Shown here: piece after piece, positions 28,640 to 37,690 of the stretch
Layout of the letters: each line of letters opens with the position of its first letter
Position numbering within the stretch: position 1 is the first letter of the stretch
NCBI GenBank assembly: GCA_018333075.1
Contig: BORH01000010.1
Coordinates: 62,001-126,000 of the forward strand
Origin: Heyndrickxia sporothermodurans
GTDB lineage: Bacteria > Bacillota > Bacilli > Bacillales > Bacillaceae_C
DNA: 64,000 nucleotides
Direction: 5' to 3'
Made by a program: the position numbers and the translations under genes
The notes under the pieces: model-generated
Told to the model about the DNA's origin: nothing
Databases searched by the model: none
Seen by the model: only the letters and a program-made list of their open reading frames with translations

Positions 28640-28890
28640 AAATATTAAATTTTTTTAATTCACTTTTCGTAAATTTCGTGTTTTATTAGTTAGACTTAAG
28701 CTTAATTAAAGAAATGTAAACATTTACAAATAAAACACAAAGATTTATGAAATCAGTTATTAAACTTACGAAAATTAGTATACTTGGTTTAAATTCTTTT
28801 TGCAATATCCATTTATAAAATTCTCTTATTATTTCTATTAGTTATTTTAAATAATATGAACATGTAAGATTAATTTAAAAATGGTTTTAA
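28640..28890. other. AT-rich intergenic region upstream of speD
   Basis: Apart from the speD leader hairpin on one side and the gapB terminator on the other, I see only a hyphenated TGTAAATGTTTACA repeat near 28716-28729. I found no ORF and no confident promoter. Confidence 0.5.
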
Positions 28891-28922
28891 AAATAAAAGC
28901 TTGCCAATTAGCAAGCTTATTT
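28891..28922 (-). terminator. Terminator of gapB
   Basis: AAGCTTGC and GCAAGCTT form the stem, followed by TTATTTTTA on the minus strand, directly after the gapB stop. Confidence 0.8.
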
Positions 28923-29954
28923 TTATCCGATATTTACCTTAGTTACGCTATTTAACTCTTTTGCGACATATTTTGCTAAATCAACAACACGACATGAATA
29001 TCCCCATTCATTATCATACCATGCAAGAACTTTTATTTTTTTCCCTTCCATTACAATTGTAGAGAGTCCATCGATAATGGATGAATGTGAATTTGTATTA
29101 AAGTCTACTGAAACAAGTGGCTCTGTTGTAAAATCTAATATTCCGTTTAACGAACTTGTTGAAGCAGTAATAAACGCATTATTCACTTCTTCAACCGTTA
29201 CTTCTTTCTTCACATCTACAACTAAATCAACTAATGATACATTTGGAGTAGGAACCCTTAAAGCCATACCATGTAATTTCCCCTTCAATTCTGGTAAAAC
29301 TAAAGCTAGTGCCTTTGCAGCTCCAGTTGTTGTAGGAATAATTGATTGAGCACATGCACGGGCACGGCGTAAATCTTTATGCGGATTATCAATATTTTTT
29401 TGATCATTTGTATATGCATGGACAGTTGTCATTAACCCATTTTCAATTCCAAATTGCTCATGTAATACTTTTACTACTGGAGCCAAGCAATTTGTTGTAC
29501 ATGATGCATTTGAAATAATATCATGTTCATCTATATTTAATGCGCTTTCATTTACACCCATAACAATAGTGACATCTTCATTTTTCCCCGGAGCCGTTAA
29601 AATCACTTTTTTTGCTCCAGCTCGCAAATGAAGGGCTGCTTTGTCTCGAGAATTAAATTTACCAGTTGCTTCAATAACAATATCTATATTCAGCTCTTCC
29701 CATGGCAGTTCATCAGGATCCCTTTGGTTAAGTAATTGAATTCGATGTCCATTAACAATCAATGCTTCATCTGTAGAAAGAATATCTGCATCAAATTTAC
29801 CGTGATTGGTATCATATTTTATTAAATGTGCTAATGTTTCTGCAGGATAACTTGCATTAATAGCGACTATTTCTAATTCCTTCTCAGTTATCGCTTTGCG
29901 AAATACCATTCGCCCAATTCGTCCAAATCCATTAATTGCTATTTTAGTTTTCAT
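28923..29954 (-). CDS. gapB: Glyceraldehyde-3-phosphate dehydrogenase, gluconeogenic (GapB type)
   Basis: The 343-residue enzyme has the Rossmann start MKTKIAINGFGRIGR and the catalytic cysteine in NASCTTNCLAP. The N-terminal pattern INASYPAETLAHLIKYDTNH and the length suit NADP-preferring GapB rather than glycolytic GapA. In B. subtilis GapB works in gluconeogenesis and is repressed on glucose by CcpN. CcpN-like boxes lie at the promoter here. The ATG at 29954 has a GGAGG RBS, and the frame from 29969 adds five unsupported residues. Confidence 0.94.
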   Translation of the reverse strand: MKTKIAINGFGRIGRMVFRKAITEKELEIVAINASYPAETLAHLIKYDTNHGKFDADILSTDEALIVNGHRIQLLNQRDPDELPWEELNIDIVIEATGKFNSRDKAALHLRAGAKKVILTAPGKNEDVTIVMGVNESALNIDEHDIISNASCTTNCLAPVVKVLHEQFGIENGLMTTVHAYTNDQKNIDNPHKDLRRARACAQSIIPTTTGAAKALALVLPELKGKLHGMALRVPTPNVSLVDLVVDVKKEVTVEEVNNAFITASTSSLNGILDFTTEPLVSVDFNTNSHSSIIDGLSTIVMEGKKIKVLAWYDNEWGYSCRVVDLAKYVAKELNSVTKVNIG

Positions 29955-29973
29955 CAATGCAGCCTCCAATATT

Positions 29974-29984
29974 AACGTTATACT
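29974..29984 (+). promoter_or_regulatory. Second CcpN-like box, gapB
   Basis: AACGTTATACT matches TRTGHYATAYW at 9 of 11 positions. It lies downstream of the predicted gapB start, in inverted orientation to the better box at 30008-30018. Confidence 0.4.
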
Positions 29985-30007
29985 TAATCAGTAATTTTTC
30001 TAAAATT

Positions 30008-30018
30008 AGTATAACACA
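30008..30018 (-). promoter_or_regulatory. CcpN box overlapping the gapB -10
   Basis: TGTGTTATACT matches the recalled CcpN consensus TRTGHYATAYW at all 11 positions and contains the predicted -10 element TATACT. Confidence 0.65.
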
Positions 30019-30035
30019 TTTAATGGTTTATGTAA
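30008..30035 (-). promoter_or_regulatory. gapB promoter
   Basis: TTACAT (30035-30030), 16 bp and TATACT (30013-30008). The weak -35 is plausible for a regulated promoter. Confidence 0.5.
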
Positions 30036-30069
30036 GTATTAATTGTTATATATTTTATAAAAATAATAT

Positions 30070-30104
30070 AAAAACACCATTATCTATGATAATGGTGTTT
30101 TTTA
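30070..30104 (-). terminator. Terminator of coaE
   Basis: ACACCATTATC and GATAATGGTGT form an 11-bp stem with a 3-nt loop and flanking A/T tracts that permit bidirectional use. Confidence 0.85.
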
Positions 30105-30132
30105 GGTTATACAAATAATAAACTCTTTGACA

Positions 30133-30735
30133 TTAAGGCTGCAGCTTCCATTTTTTAATTATGGTTTCAAGTTGATATTTTGTGTTATTCAATTCAGTAT
30201 TATTATTAATAACAGCATCTGCTAATTTAACTTTTTCATCTAATGGCATTTGTGATTGAATTCTAGCTAAAGCATCTTCTTTACTCAGTTGATTCCGCTC
30301 CATCAGTCTTGCTAACTGGATTGGAGGTTCAACATAAACTAGAATGGTTCGGTCAACCATATAGGTTAACTGACTTTCAAATAATAATGGAATATCCATA
30401 ATTACTGTTTGTTTGCCCCCATTAATAGCTTCATCTTTTTTCGTAAGCATATATTTTCTTACTGCGGGATGTACAATATTATTTAACAATAATCTTTTAT
30501 CACGATTATGAAAAACAATCGAGCCTAGTTTTTTTCGATCTAAGCTTCTATCCTCAAGTAAAATATCCTCTCCAAAATCTTTAATAATTTGAAAATACGC
30601 ATCCTCACCAATATTTACAACTTCCCTTGCAGCAATATCTGCGTCGATAATTGTATAGCCTTTTTGCTTTAGCATTTTTGATACTGTACTTTTACCGCTA
30701 GCAATGCCACCAGTTAATCCTACAATCATTGCCAT
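30133..30735 (-). CDS. coaE: Dephospho-CoA kinase
   Basis: The 200-residue P-loop kinase carries out the last step of coenzyme A synthesis. GLTGGIASGKST at residues 6-17 is the Walker A loop, followed by DADIAAREVV and the VMDIPLLFES motif. The start could be M1 or M3. It lies 16 bp after ytaF, in the order ytaF-coaE seen in B. subtilis. Confidence 0.94.
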   Translation of the reverse strand: MAMIVGLTGGIASGKSTVSKMLKQKGYTIIDADIAAREVVNIGEDAYFQIIKDFGEDILLEDRSLDRKKLGSIVFHNRDKRLLLNNIVHPAVRKYMLTKKDEAINGGKQTVIMDIPLLFESQLTYMVDRTILVYVEPPIQLARLMERNQLSKEDALARIQSQMPLDEKVKLADAVINNNTELNNTKYQLETIIKKWKLQP

Positions 30736-30750
30736 CTCACTACTACCTCT

Positions 30751-31383
30751 CTAAAATTTTAACACTCCAATAAGTATAAGTAATATCCCTGGTAAAAATG
30801 AAATTTTTTGCATCCAATTAAGATGAGAGAACATTTTTCCTAATTTTAATCCTCCAGTTACAAACAAAAAACTCATGATTGAAACTGAAAGACTTAAGTT
30901 AATTGGTGAATAACCAAGCATTGCTGCTCCTATTCCTGCACCAAATGCATCTAAGGACAGAGCTAAACCTAACATAAATGCTTCTATTCCATTAATTGTT
31001 CCGGAGTTGTCAAAGTCTGCACTAGTTGGTTTTTTTAAAATATTGATAACAACTCCTAATGAGCGAATTTCTAAATTCAAAACAACCTTTTCATTGTTAA
31101 TATTCGCTTCTTTTTCCGGTCGGAAAAATTGATATAATACCCATGCACCAATCAATATTAAAATGATTCCACCTAGACGGTTAGCCATTTCAGGCTGTAA
31201 AAACGATTGAAGTATCCTACCAAAAATACATGCTACGTATAATGAAAATCCAGAAAAAACTGCAATGATCATAACTGATCTAACACTAATTTTCATTTTT
31301 CTTAGCCCATAAGTAAATCCTGCACTAAAATTGTCTAAACTAACTGCAAAAGCTAGCATTAAGAGTGATAACTGAAAGCCCAT
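30751..31383 (-). CDS. ytaF: Sporulation membrane protein YtaF (MntP-like fold)
   Basis: The 210-residue protein has six predicted helices in two repeats, each opening with an acidic LAFAVSLDNFSAGF or LALSLDAFGAGIGAAM motif, as in MntP-type cation exporters. In B. subtilis it is a mother-cell sporulation gene of unknown substrate. The ATG at 31383 follows AAGGAG and gives exactly the B. subtilis length. The frame from 31407 runs over this RBS. A sigma-E-like promoter lies just upstream. Confidence 0.88.
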   Translation of the reverse strand: MGFQLSLLMLAFAVSLDNFSAGFTYGLRKMKISVRSVMIIAVFSGFSLYVACIFGRILQSFLQPEMANRLGGIILILIGAWVLYQFFRPEKEANINNEKVVLNLEIRSLGVVINILKKPTSADFDNSGTINGIEAFMLGLALSLDAFGAGIGAAMLGYSPINLSLSVSIMSFLFVTGGLKLGKMFSHLNWMQKISFLPGILLILIGVLKF

Positions 31384-31419
31384 AATAGTGCTCCTTCCTG
31401 TTCTCACATCACTAACAAT

Positions 31420-31448
31420 AATATATGGAAGGAGCTTATCAGATGTTA
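31420..31448 (-). promoter_or_regulatory. Candidate sigma-E promoter of ytaF
   Basis: TAACATC (31448-31442), exactly 14 bp and CATATATT (31427-31420). This compares well with the recalled sigma-E pattern KMATATT-N14-CATACAHT (5 of 7 and 7 of 8). Confidence 0.5.
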
Positions 31449-31451
31449 AAG

Positions 31452-32288
31452 TTATTTTAGGCTACTTTTTTGACAAGTAGGGCAATAATGTGTCCCTCTT
31501 CCCCCTACAACCGTTTTTTCAATAAGTGTACCACACCGCCTACATTCTTCCCCATTTCTACCATAAACAAGCAATTGTAATTGGAACATTCCAATCTGCC
31601 CTTGAGAATTTACATAAGAGCGAATCGTACTTCCTCCTTTATCCACAGCTTCAGATAAAGTTTGAATAATTTCCTGATGAAGTAATACAATCTCTTGGTC
31701 TTTGAGAGATTTCGCTTTTCTCTCAGGATGAATACTCGCTCGAAACAGTGCTTCATCAACATATATATTACCTAGACCTGTAACAATGGTTTGATCTAGA
31801 AGAGCAGGTTTTATTTTTCTTTCTGTCTTTAGTAGCTTTTCTTGTAAATAGGTTTTGGTAAAAGCTTGAGAAAATGGTTCGGGTCCTAATTGTGAAAGTG
31901 GGAGATTCAAATGCTCCTCCCCTTTTAAAAATAAATGCATGGTTCCGAATTTACGGACATCCCTATAACGCAGCTCTGTACCATCAGTAAAATGAAATAT
32001 CACATGTGTATGCTTGTCAAAAGGTTCCTCCTCTTTGAACAAGCCATACTTACCTTCCATTCGCAAATGGGAGATAAGTGCAAACGTATCTGTATAGATA
32101 ATTAAAAATTTTCCTCTTCTATTAATATCTGTGATTTTCTCGTTTACTAAAGCATCTTTAAATTGTTCAACTTCAATAGGCTTTTTGATTATTTTTGGCC
32201 AAAAAACTGATACTTTCTTAATTTCCTTCCCTACCACAAGCTCTAGTAGCGTTCTGCGTATTGTTTCTACTTCCGGTAATTCAGGCAT
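31452..32288 (-). CDS. mutM: Formamidopyrimidine-DNA glycosylase
   Basis: This bifunctional glycosylase/AP lyase removes 8-oxoguanine. After Met removal, the N-terminal PELPEVETIRR supplies the catalytic Pro and Glu. The H2TH region (LLDQTIVTGLGNIYVDEALFRA) and a C-terminal zinc finger (CRRCGTLIEK, then CPTC) are intact. The ATG at 32288 is required for the catalytic proline and follows AGGTGG. It lies 33 bp after polA, a usual pairing. Confidence 0.96.
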   Translation of the reverse strand: MPELPEVETIRRTLLELVVGKEIKKVSVFWPKIIKKPIEVEQFKDALVNEKITDINRRGKFLIIYTDTFALISHLRMEGKYGLFKEEEPFDKHTHVIFHFTDGTELRYRDVRKFGTMHLFLKGEEHLNLPLSQLGPEPFSQAFTKTYLQEKLLKTERKIKPALLDQTIVTGLGNIYVDEALFRASIHPERKAKSLKDQEIVLLHQEIIQTLSEAVDKGGSTIRSYVNSQGQIGMFQLQLLVYGRNGEECRRCGTLIEKTVVGGRGTHYCPTCQKSSLK

Positions 32289-32320
32289 AAATTCCACCTC
32301 TTAAATGACAATTTGTTTTA

Positions 32321-34957
32321 TTATTTCGCATCAAACCATGTTGGACCAAATGCATAGTCTACTTTAAGAGGAACGACTAATTCCACTGCATTTTCCATCA
32401 CTTCGGGTACAATTTTCGTTAATGTTTCTATTTCATCTTTCGGAGCTTCAAAGATTAATTCATCATGAACTTGTAAAAGCAATCTTGTTTTTAAATTTTC
32501 TTTTTTTAGTCTTTCTGCCATATCAATCATCGCTTTTTTTATGATGTCAGCGGCGCTTCCTTGAATAGGTGTATTCATCGCCGTTCTTTCTGCAAAGCTT
32601 CTTATATTAAAATTTCTACTGGTAATTTCAGGAATATAACGTCTTCTTTTTAAAATCGTTGATACAAAGCCTTTTTGTTTTGCCTCTTGAACAATATCAT
32701 TCATAAACTCTTTCACGCCAGGATAACTAGCAAAGTACCGTTCAATGAATTGAGCAGCTTCCTTTCTTGTAATCCCTAGATTTTGTGATAAACCATAATC
32801 ACTAATCCCATAAACGATTCCAAAATTAACTGCTTTGGCTTGTCTACGCATATTATCCGTCACTTCATCTTTATCGACATGAAATACTTCCATTGCTGTT
32901 TTTGTATGAATATCCATATCATCTTTAAAGGCAGCAATTAATTTTTCATCGCCTGCAATGTGGGCTAATACACGTAATTCTACTTGTGAATAATCAGCAG
33001 AAAAAATCAACCAATCCTTTTCAGTTGGAATGAATGCCTGTCGTAATTTGCGGCCTTCCTCCAATCGAATAGGGATATTTTGAAGGTTTGGATCGACAGA
33101 GCTTAATCTTCCTGTTTGAGCAAGTACTTGATTAAACCTTGTATGGATTCTACTATTATCTGAATGTACTACCTTAAGTAGCCCTTCAATATATGTTGAT
33201 TGTAATTTGCCTAATTGACGATAATGCAAAATTTCTTTAACAATTTCATGCTCTGATTCAAGCTTTTCAAGTACATCCGCAGAAGTTGAATATCCCGTTT
33301 TTGTTTTCTTCACAACGGGAAGCCCTAATTTTTCAAATAATATCGTTCCTAATTGCTTTGGTGAATTAATATTAAACATTTCACCTGCTAATGTAAATAT
33401 TTTCTCTTCAATTGTTTGGAGACGACTGGTGATTTCTTCTCCCATTTTCTTAAGACGTTCAATATCCACTTTTATTCCCGTGGATTCCATTTTTGCTAAT
33501 ATCTTAGAAAGTGGCAATTCTAATTCAGTAAATAGCTCCAATTGATCATTATTCTTTAATTCAGATAGGCACATTTCGACTAAACTTGCTACCCCAACTG
33601 CTTTTCGTGCGATATGCTCTGCAAGATTTTCTTCTTGCTCAGGAACCTTTCTTTTTGCTCCCTTCCCATACACTTCATCATCACTTTGAATCGATGTATA
33701 TCCATGACGCTTTGCGACCGAAGTAAAATCATCAACATTTTCTGACGGATTAAGTAAATAAGAAGCAATTAAAAGATCAAACTCGATTCCTTTCATATCG
33801 ATTCCAAATCTTTTTAAAGAAACGATCGATCCTTTCCCATCATAGACAAATTTTTTCTTTGTTTCATCCCCTGCCCATTTTTTAAAAGCAGGGGATTTTA
33901 ACGCTGTCATGGCAGGAAAATAAAACGTCCCCTTCTCATTGCATAAACTTAGTCCAATAATTTCACCAGTATGATAGTTTTCTTCTAATATTTCAATATA
34001 TAGTGCTCCTTCAGATGTAAATAGATCATTTGTGATATTTTCTACTTTTTTGTATTCGAGTTTCTCTAGTTCTTTATTTTTTTCTTTAGCATCCTCAATA
34101 TTAAGCTTATCAATTAATGAATTAAAACCTAATTCTTTAAACAATGAAACAAGCTTTTCATCATTAATTTTCTCATACCTCGTTTCATCCACTGAAACAG
34201 TAATAGGAGCTTCACGAGTAATAGTTGCCAGCTGTTTACTCATGATTGCTTGTTCCTTAAACTCATCTAGTTTTTCTTTCAGCTTGTTCCCGCTTACTTG
34301 TTCAATCGATCCAAGTAATGCTTCAAGATTGTGGAATTGTTTTAAAAGTTTAATTGCTGTTTTCTCCCCAATCCCAGGCACTCCAGGGATATTATCTGAA
34401 GAATCACCCATTAATCCTTTCATATCTATAATTTGCTCAGGGGATAATCCATACTTTTGCATGATATGCTCTGGTGTATATTCTTCAATTTCAGTTATCC
34501 CCTTTTTCGTTATACATACAGTTGTATGATTAGAACTTAATTGAGTTAAGTCTTTATCACCAGAAATGACTTTCACTTCATATCCGTCTTTTTCTGCTTG
34601 AAGTGAAAGTGTACCGATAATATCATCTGCTTCATAATTTTCCAGTTCATATCTTTTAATTCCATATGCATCTAGTAGCTCACGTACAAATGGAAATTGT
34701 TCAGAAAGCTCTGGTGGGGTCTTTTGTCTAGTACCTTTATAATCCTTAAAGGTTGAATGGCGAAAAGTCGTTTTTCCCGCATCAAAAGCCACTAAAATGT
34801 GGGATGGATTTTCTTCATTCAATATTTTCATTAGCATTGTTGTAAATCCGTACACTGCATTCGTATGTATACCCTTATCGTTATTTAATAGCGGCAATGC
34901 AAAAAAGGCACGATACGCAATGCTATTTCCATCTATTAAAACCAACTTCTTATTCAA
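32321..34957 (-). CDS. polA: DNA polymerase I
   Basis: The 878-residue repair and Okazaki-fragment polymerase has an N-terminal 5'-3' nuclease domain (LVLIDGNSIAYRAFFALP, SGDKDLTQL), a central domain that looks degenerate for 3'-5' proofreading, and a family A polymerase domain. The last has motif A DYSQVELRVLAHIAGD, motif B RRQAKAVNFGIVYG and motif C LLLQVHDELIFEAP. Length matches Bacillus PolA. It is upstream of mutM and downstream of hflC, where phoR would be in B. subtilis. Confidence 0.97.
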   Translation of the reverse strand: MNKKLVLIDGNSIAYRAFFALPLLNNDKGIHTNAVYGFTTMLMKILNEENPSHILVAFDAGKTTFRHSTFKDYKGTRQKTPPELSEQFPFVRELLDAYGIKRYELENYEADDIIGTLSLQAEKDGYEVKVISGDKDLTQLSSNHTTVCITKKGITEIEEYTPEHIMQKYGLSPEQIIDMKGLMGDSSDNIPGVPGIGEKTAIKLLKQFHNLEALLGSIEQVSGNKLKEKLDEFKEQAIMSKQLATITREAPITVSVDETRYEKINDEKLVSLFKELGFNSLIDKLNIEDAKEKNKELEKLEYKKVENITNDLFTSEGALYIEILEENYHTGEIIGLSLCNEKGTFYFPAMTALKSPAFKKWAGDETKKKFVYDGKGSIVSLKRFGIDMKGIEFDLLIASYLLNPSENVDDFTSVAKRHGYTSIQSDDEVYGKGAKRKVPEQEENLAEHIARKAVGVASLVEMCLSELKNNDQLELFTELELPLSKILAKMESTGIKVDIERLKKMGEEITSRLQTIEEKIFTLAGEMFNINSPKQLGTILFEKLGLPVVKKTKTGYSTSADVLEKLESEHEIVKEILHYRQLGKLQSTYIEGLLKVVHSDNSRIHTRFNQVLAQTGRLSSVDPNLQNIPIRLEEGRKLRQAFIPTEKDWLIFSADYSQVELRVLAHIAGDEKLIAAFKDDMDIHTKTAMEVFHVDKDEVTDNMRRQAKAVNFGIVYGISDYGLSQNLGITRKEAAQFIERYFASYPGVKEFMNDIVQEAKQKGFVSTILKRRRYIPEITSRNFNIRSFAERTAMNTPIQGSAADIIKKAMIDMAERLKKENLKTRLLLQVHDELIFEAPKDEIETLTKIVPEVMENAVELVVPLKVDYAFGPTWFDAK

Positions 34958-35035
34958 TAGGTTTCCCTCCCAACAAATAATCCGAAAAACACATTTATTC
35001 TTTTCTCATTTTATCATGTTCCCTTTACAAATGGA

Positions 35036-35062
35036 AAATGGTCAGCATATTGCTGACCATTC
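35036..35062 (-). terminator. Terminator of hflKC
   Basis: AATGGTCAGC and GCTGACCATT pair around a 5-nt loop, followed by a short T-rich tract on the minus strand. Confidence 0.7.
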
Positions 35063-35067
35063 TAGCT

Positions 35068-36003
35068 TTATTTTATATTACCCACCAATAGTTTAGCATA
35101 TGGTGAATTTGATGGGATTACAATAACTGTTTCATTTCCAATTGTTTTTTTGTATGATTCAAGTGTTCTAAATAAATGATAAAACTCTTTATCTTTTGAG
35201 AAGGCTTCATTATAAATTTTTGCTGCTTGCCCCTCACCTTCCGAGCGAATGACTTCTGCATCTGCCTTCGCTTTAGCAATCATTTGTTTTACTTTTTTGT
35301 CAGTTTCTGCTTCAATTCGGTTTTTTTTCGCATCACCCTTGGACAAATATTCCTGTGCCTTTGAACCACGTTCTGATATCATTCGCGTGAAAACCGACTT
35401 TTCATTTTCCTCAGGCAGATCTGTTCGCTTCGTTCGAACATCTGTTACCGTAATTCCATAATTGTCATTTGATAATAAATCATTTACCATTTGAGTGACC
35501 TTATCATTCAAGCTCCCTCTTGAAGATTTTTCATCATTTATGATTTCATCATAATTCAAGTTTCCTAATTCAGCTCGAACGACCGAATAAATAAATTCTT
35601 TGATACGTGCCTCAGCATTTACTACCGTTCTGGCATTAGCAATCATTTTTTTCGGATCGGATATTTTCCATACCGCATAATTGTCGATAATCATTCTTTT
35701 TTTATCCTTCGTGTTAATCTCAGCCTCTGAAACATCATATGTCATTTGATATTTCGGCAGTGATGATACGGTTTGAATAAATGGTAACTTATAGCCTAAA
35801 CCGGGTTCACTTTTAATTTTTACTACTTCACCAAATTGACGAATGACCTTGTACTCTCCTTCTTTTACAATAAATAAATTGGATAAAATTAAACCCAGAA
35901 TAATGATCAGACCGACAAAAAAAACACCAATTTTTGTATAATTTTTCCATCCGAAATCATTACTCTTCTTTTCATTCATGTTAATAATATTATCATCCTT
36001 CAT
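35068..36003 (-). CDS. hflC: HflC, SPFH-domain modulator of FtsH
   Basis: The 311-residue protein has one transmembrane helix (about residues 20-42) and an SPFH/band-7 domain starting KEGEYKVIRQFGEVV. An EA-rich coiled coil (KGDAKKNRIEAETDKKVKQM) and a C-terminal cap follow. HflC and HflK form a large cage around the membrane protease FtsH. The ATG at 36003 overlaps the last 11 nt of hflK, which is typical of coupling. The frame from 36027 would start inside hflK. The pair replaces phoPR relative to B. subtilis. Confidence 0.9.
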   Translation of the reverse strand: MKDDNIINMNEKKSNDFGWKNYTKIGVFFVGLIIILGLILSNLFIVKEGEYKVIRQFGEVVKIKSEPGLGYKLPFIQTVSSLPKYQMTYDVSEAEINTKDKKRMIIDNYAVWKISDPKKMIANARTVVNAEARIKEFIYSVVRAELGNLNYDEIINDEKSSRGSLNDKVTQMVNDLLSNDNYGITVTDVRTKRTDLPEENEKSVFTRMISERGSKAQEYLSKGDAKKNRIEAETDKKVKQMIAKAKADAEVIRSEGEGQAAKIYNEAFSKDKEFYHLFRTLESYKKTIGNETVIVIPSNSPYAKLLVGNIK

Positions 36004-36958
36004 TATTTTCGTCGCCCCCTTCATCATTCGTCTTCTGCTTAGGAACTTCTTTTTCTATCGGGCGAATAGGAAAATACTTCATAGTATTTCCATCATCATT
36101 CATTATGTATATTTCTGCACCTGGTAGGACTTGTTCAAGTGTTTCTAACACCAATCTTTCCTTTGTCACCTCAGGATTCTTTTTATATTCGTTATAAAGT
36201 TTATTAAAGACTGCAACATCCCCTCGTGCAATCTCTATTCGTGATGACTTTTCACCTTTGGCTTTTGAAATAATTGCATCTTTTTCACCTTCAGCTTCAT
36301 TCATTCTTTTATTTTTATACTTTTCTGCTTCATTAATTTTAGTATTCATCGTTTCTCTTGCATCTGTAACATCGGTAAAAGCTTTGCGAACATCAGCATT
36401 TGGCAGCTCTACATCTTGTAATTTGACAGCTAAAATCGAAATCCCAATGTCATATTTTTTCATTAATGTAGATAGCAATTCTTGAACGCCAGCTTCAATC
36501 TCCGATTTCCCAGATGTAAGTGCATCATCAATTTTGGAATTTCCAATAATACTACGTAATGAAGATGAAGTCGCATTATATAAAATATCCTTTGGTTTAG
36601 ACGAATGAAATAAATATTTTTCTGGATTTGTTATTTTCCATTGAACAACTAGATCAGCAAGCAGTATATTTTCATCACCTGTAATCATTTTTGTTTCATC
36701 AGGAACATCCTTCATATTTCCTTTATATCCAAACTGAAGACTAAATGTTTCCTTAGAGAGTGTCTCCACCGATTGTATCGGCCAGGGCAGCTTAAAATGC
36801 AGGCCGGGCTCTTGAACTGCTTCGTCTGCCTTACCAAATGTCATGATCACCGCTTGTTCTGATTCATCTACTGTATACCACGAAGTGACTAACACAATAG
36901 CTAACAGAATGACTGCAATTATCATACCTGTAATTGTATAAATTCTTTTAATGCTCAT
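35993..36958 (-). CDS. hflK: HflK, SPFH-domain modulator of FtsH
   Basis: The 321-residue protein has an N-terminal transmembrane helix (about 8-27) and an SPFH domain from TVDESEQAVIMTFG. It carries the HflK-type RKAFTDVTDARETMNTKINEAEKYKN region and an acidic tail. The start at 36958 has a GGGAAGG RBS. It precedes and overlaps hflC. In E. coli HflKC limits FtsH proteolysis of membrane proteins, and the role in Bacillaceae is less studied. Confidence 0.9.
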   Translation of the reverse strand: MSIKRIYTITGMIIAVILLAIVLVTSWYTVDESEQAVIMTFGKADEAVQEPGLHFKLPWPIQSVETLSKETFSLQFGYKGNMKDVPDETKMITGDENILLADLVVQWKITNPEKYLFHSSKPKDILYNATSSSLRSIIGNSKIDDALTSGKSEIEAGVQELLSTLMKKYDIGISILAVKLQDVELPNADVRKAFTDVTDARETMNTKINEAEKYKNKRMNEAEGEKDAIISKAKGEKSSRIEIARGDVAVFNKLYNEYKKNPEVTKERLVLETLEQVLPGAEIYIMNDDGNTMKYFPIRPIEKEVPKQKTNDEGGDENNEG

Positions 36959-37050
36959 ACCAACCTTCCCTTCCCTCTCGATGCTTTACTAGTATGTACG
37001 GACTCGACAATGGAAAGGTTCCAAAAATAATTAAGTAATTGAGAATATTA

Positions 37051-37093
37051 AAAGAAAAAGCACAATAGTATAAAATACTATCGTACTTTTTTG
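37051..37093 (-). terminator. Terminator of the MaoC-like gene
   Basis: On the minus strand GTACGATAGTAT pairs with ATACTATTGTGC around TTTT-like loop bases, followed by TTTTTC. Confidence 0.7.
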
Positions 37094-37145
37094 TCAACAT
37101 ATTAATTAATATTAAAAAAATTACTTTTTATCTATATCGTATTTT

Positions 37146-37631
37146 TTAAAAATTATCTAATACATTTTCATTTAATGTTTTAATTTTTTGTGGAGGATGA
37201 ACCGTTAAGACACCACTTATAACAGGCTCATCTGACTCATTTGTTGCTAGCACATATATATCTACCGTATGCTTCATAGTATTTACTTCTTTGACTTCAA
37301 ACAAAAATTGGATAGAAGCGTAATGATAAACCGGTCTAGAAAACTCTAGATGCTGTGAAACTATATGCGATCCCGGACCTGGTAAATATTTTGAGATTGC
37401 TGATGAAATAATACCCGTTAACATAATCGTTGGTACAATTGGTTTACCATATAGTGTTTGTGTTGCATAATCATGTTGTATATATAAAGGATTTGCATCA
37501 TCAGTTAAACCTAAATACAAAAGCAAATCCTTATCTTCAATTTTTTCTGTTAAAGTTAGTTTTTCCCCCACTTTGATTTCTTCAATACCTCTTCCAAGTT
37601 TTCTTTTTTTACCTAAAAGCATTGACAACAT
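37146..37631 (-). CDS. MaoC-like hotdog dehydratase
   Basis: The 161-residue single-hotdog protein has the MaoC-type hydratase motif DDANPLYIQHDYA, which includes the usual Asp-x5-His catalytic arrangement, and a later GPGSHIVSQHLEFSRPVY strand. Such enzymes hydrate enoyl-CoA or act on branched acyl thioesters; the substrate here is unknown. It is monocistronic, with its own promoter, a cre-like box and a terminator. It lies between mdh and hflK. Confidence 0.75.
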   Translation of the reverse strand: MLSMLLGKKRKLGRGIEEIKVGEKLTLTEKIEDKDLLLYLGLTDDANPLYIQHDYATQTLYGKPIVPTIMLTGIISSAISKYLPGPGSHIVSQHLEFSRPVYHYASIQFLFEVKEVNTMKHTVDIYVLATNESDEPVISGVLTVHPPQKIKTLNENVLDNF

Positions 37632-37641
37632 CCCCTTTGTT

Positions 37642-37656
37642 AGAAAACGCTTACAT
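37642..37656 (-). promoter_or_regulatory. cre-like CcpA box before the MaoC-like gene
   Basis: ATGTAAGCGTTTTCT fits the cre pattern WTGNAANCGNWNNCW at every position. It lies about 30-44 nt downstream of the predicted start, compatible with road-block repression. Confidence 0.6.
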
Positions 37657-37690
37657 AATCAAACTTTTAAAAATTTCGGCTGATATTTTT

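Noticed and set aside
28716-28729. TGTAAATGTTTACA as a possible operator for speD
   Set aside because: Only 6-bp arms in very AT-rich DNA, with no promoter assigned around it.
34032-34529. 165-codon plus-strand ORF, Ser-rich
   Set aside because: Antisense to polA, whose domains are intact there.
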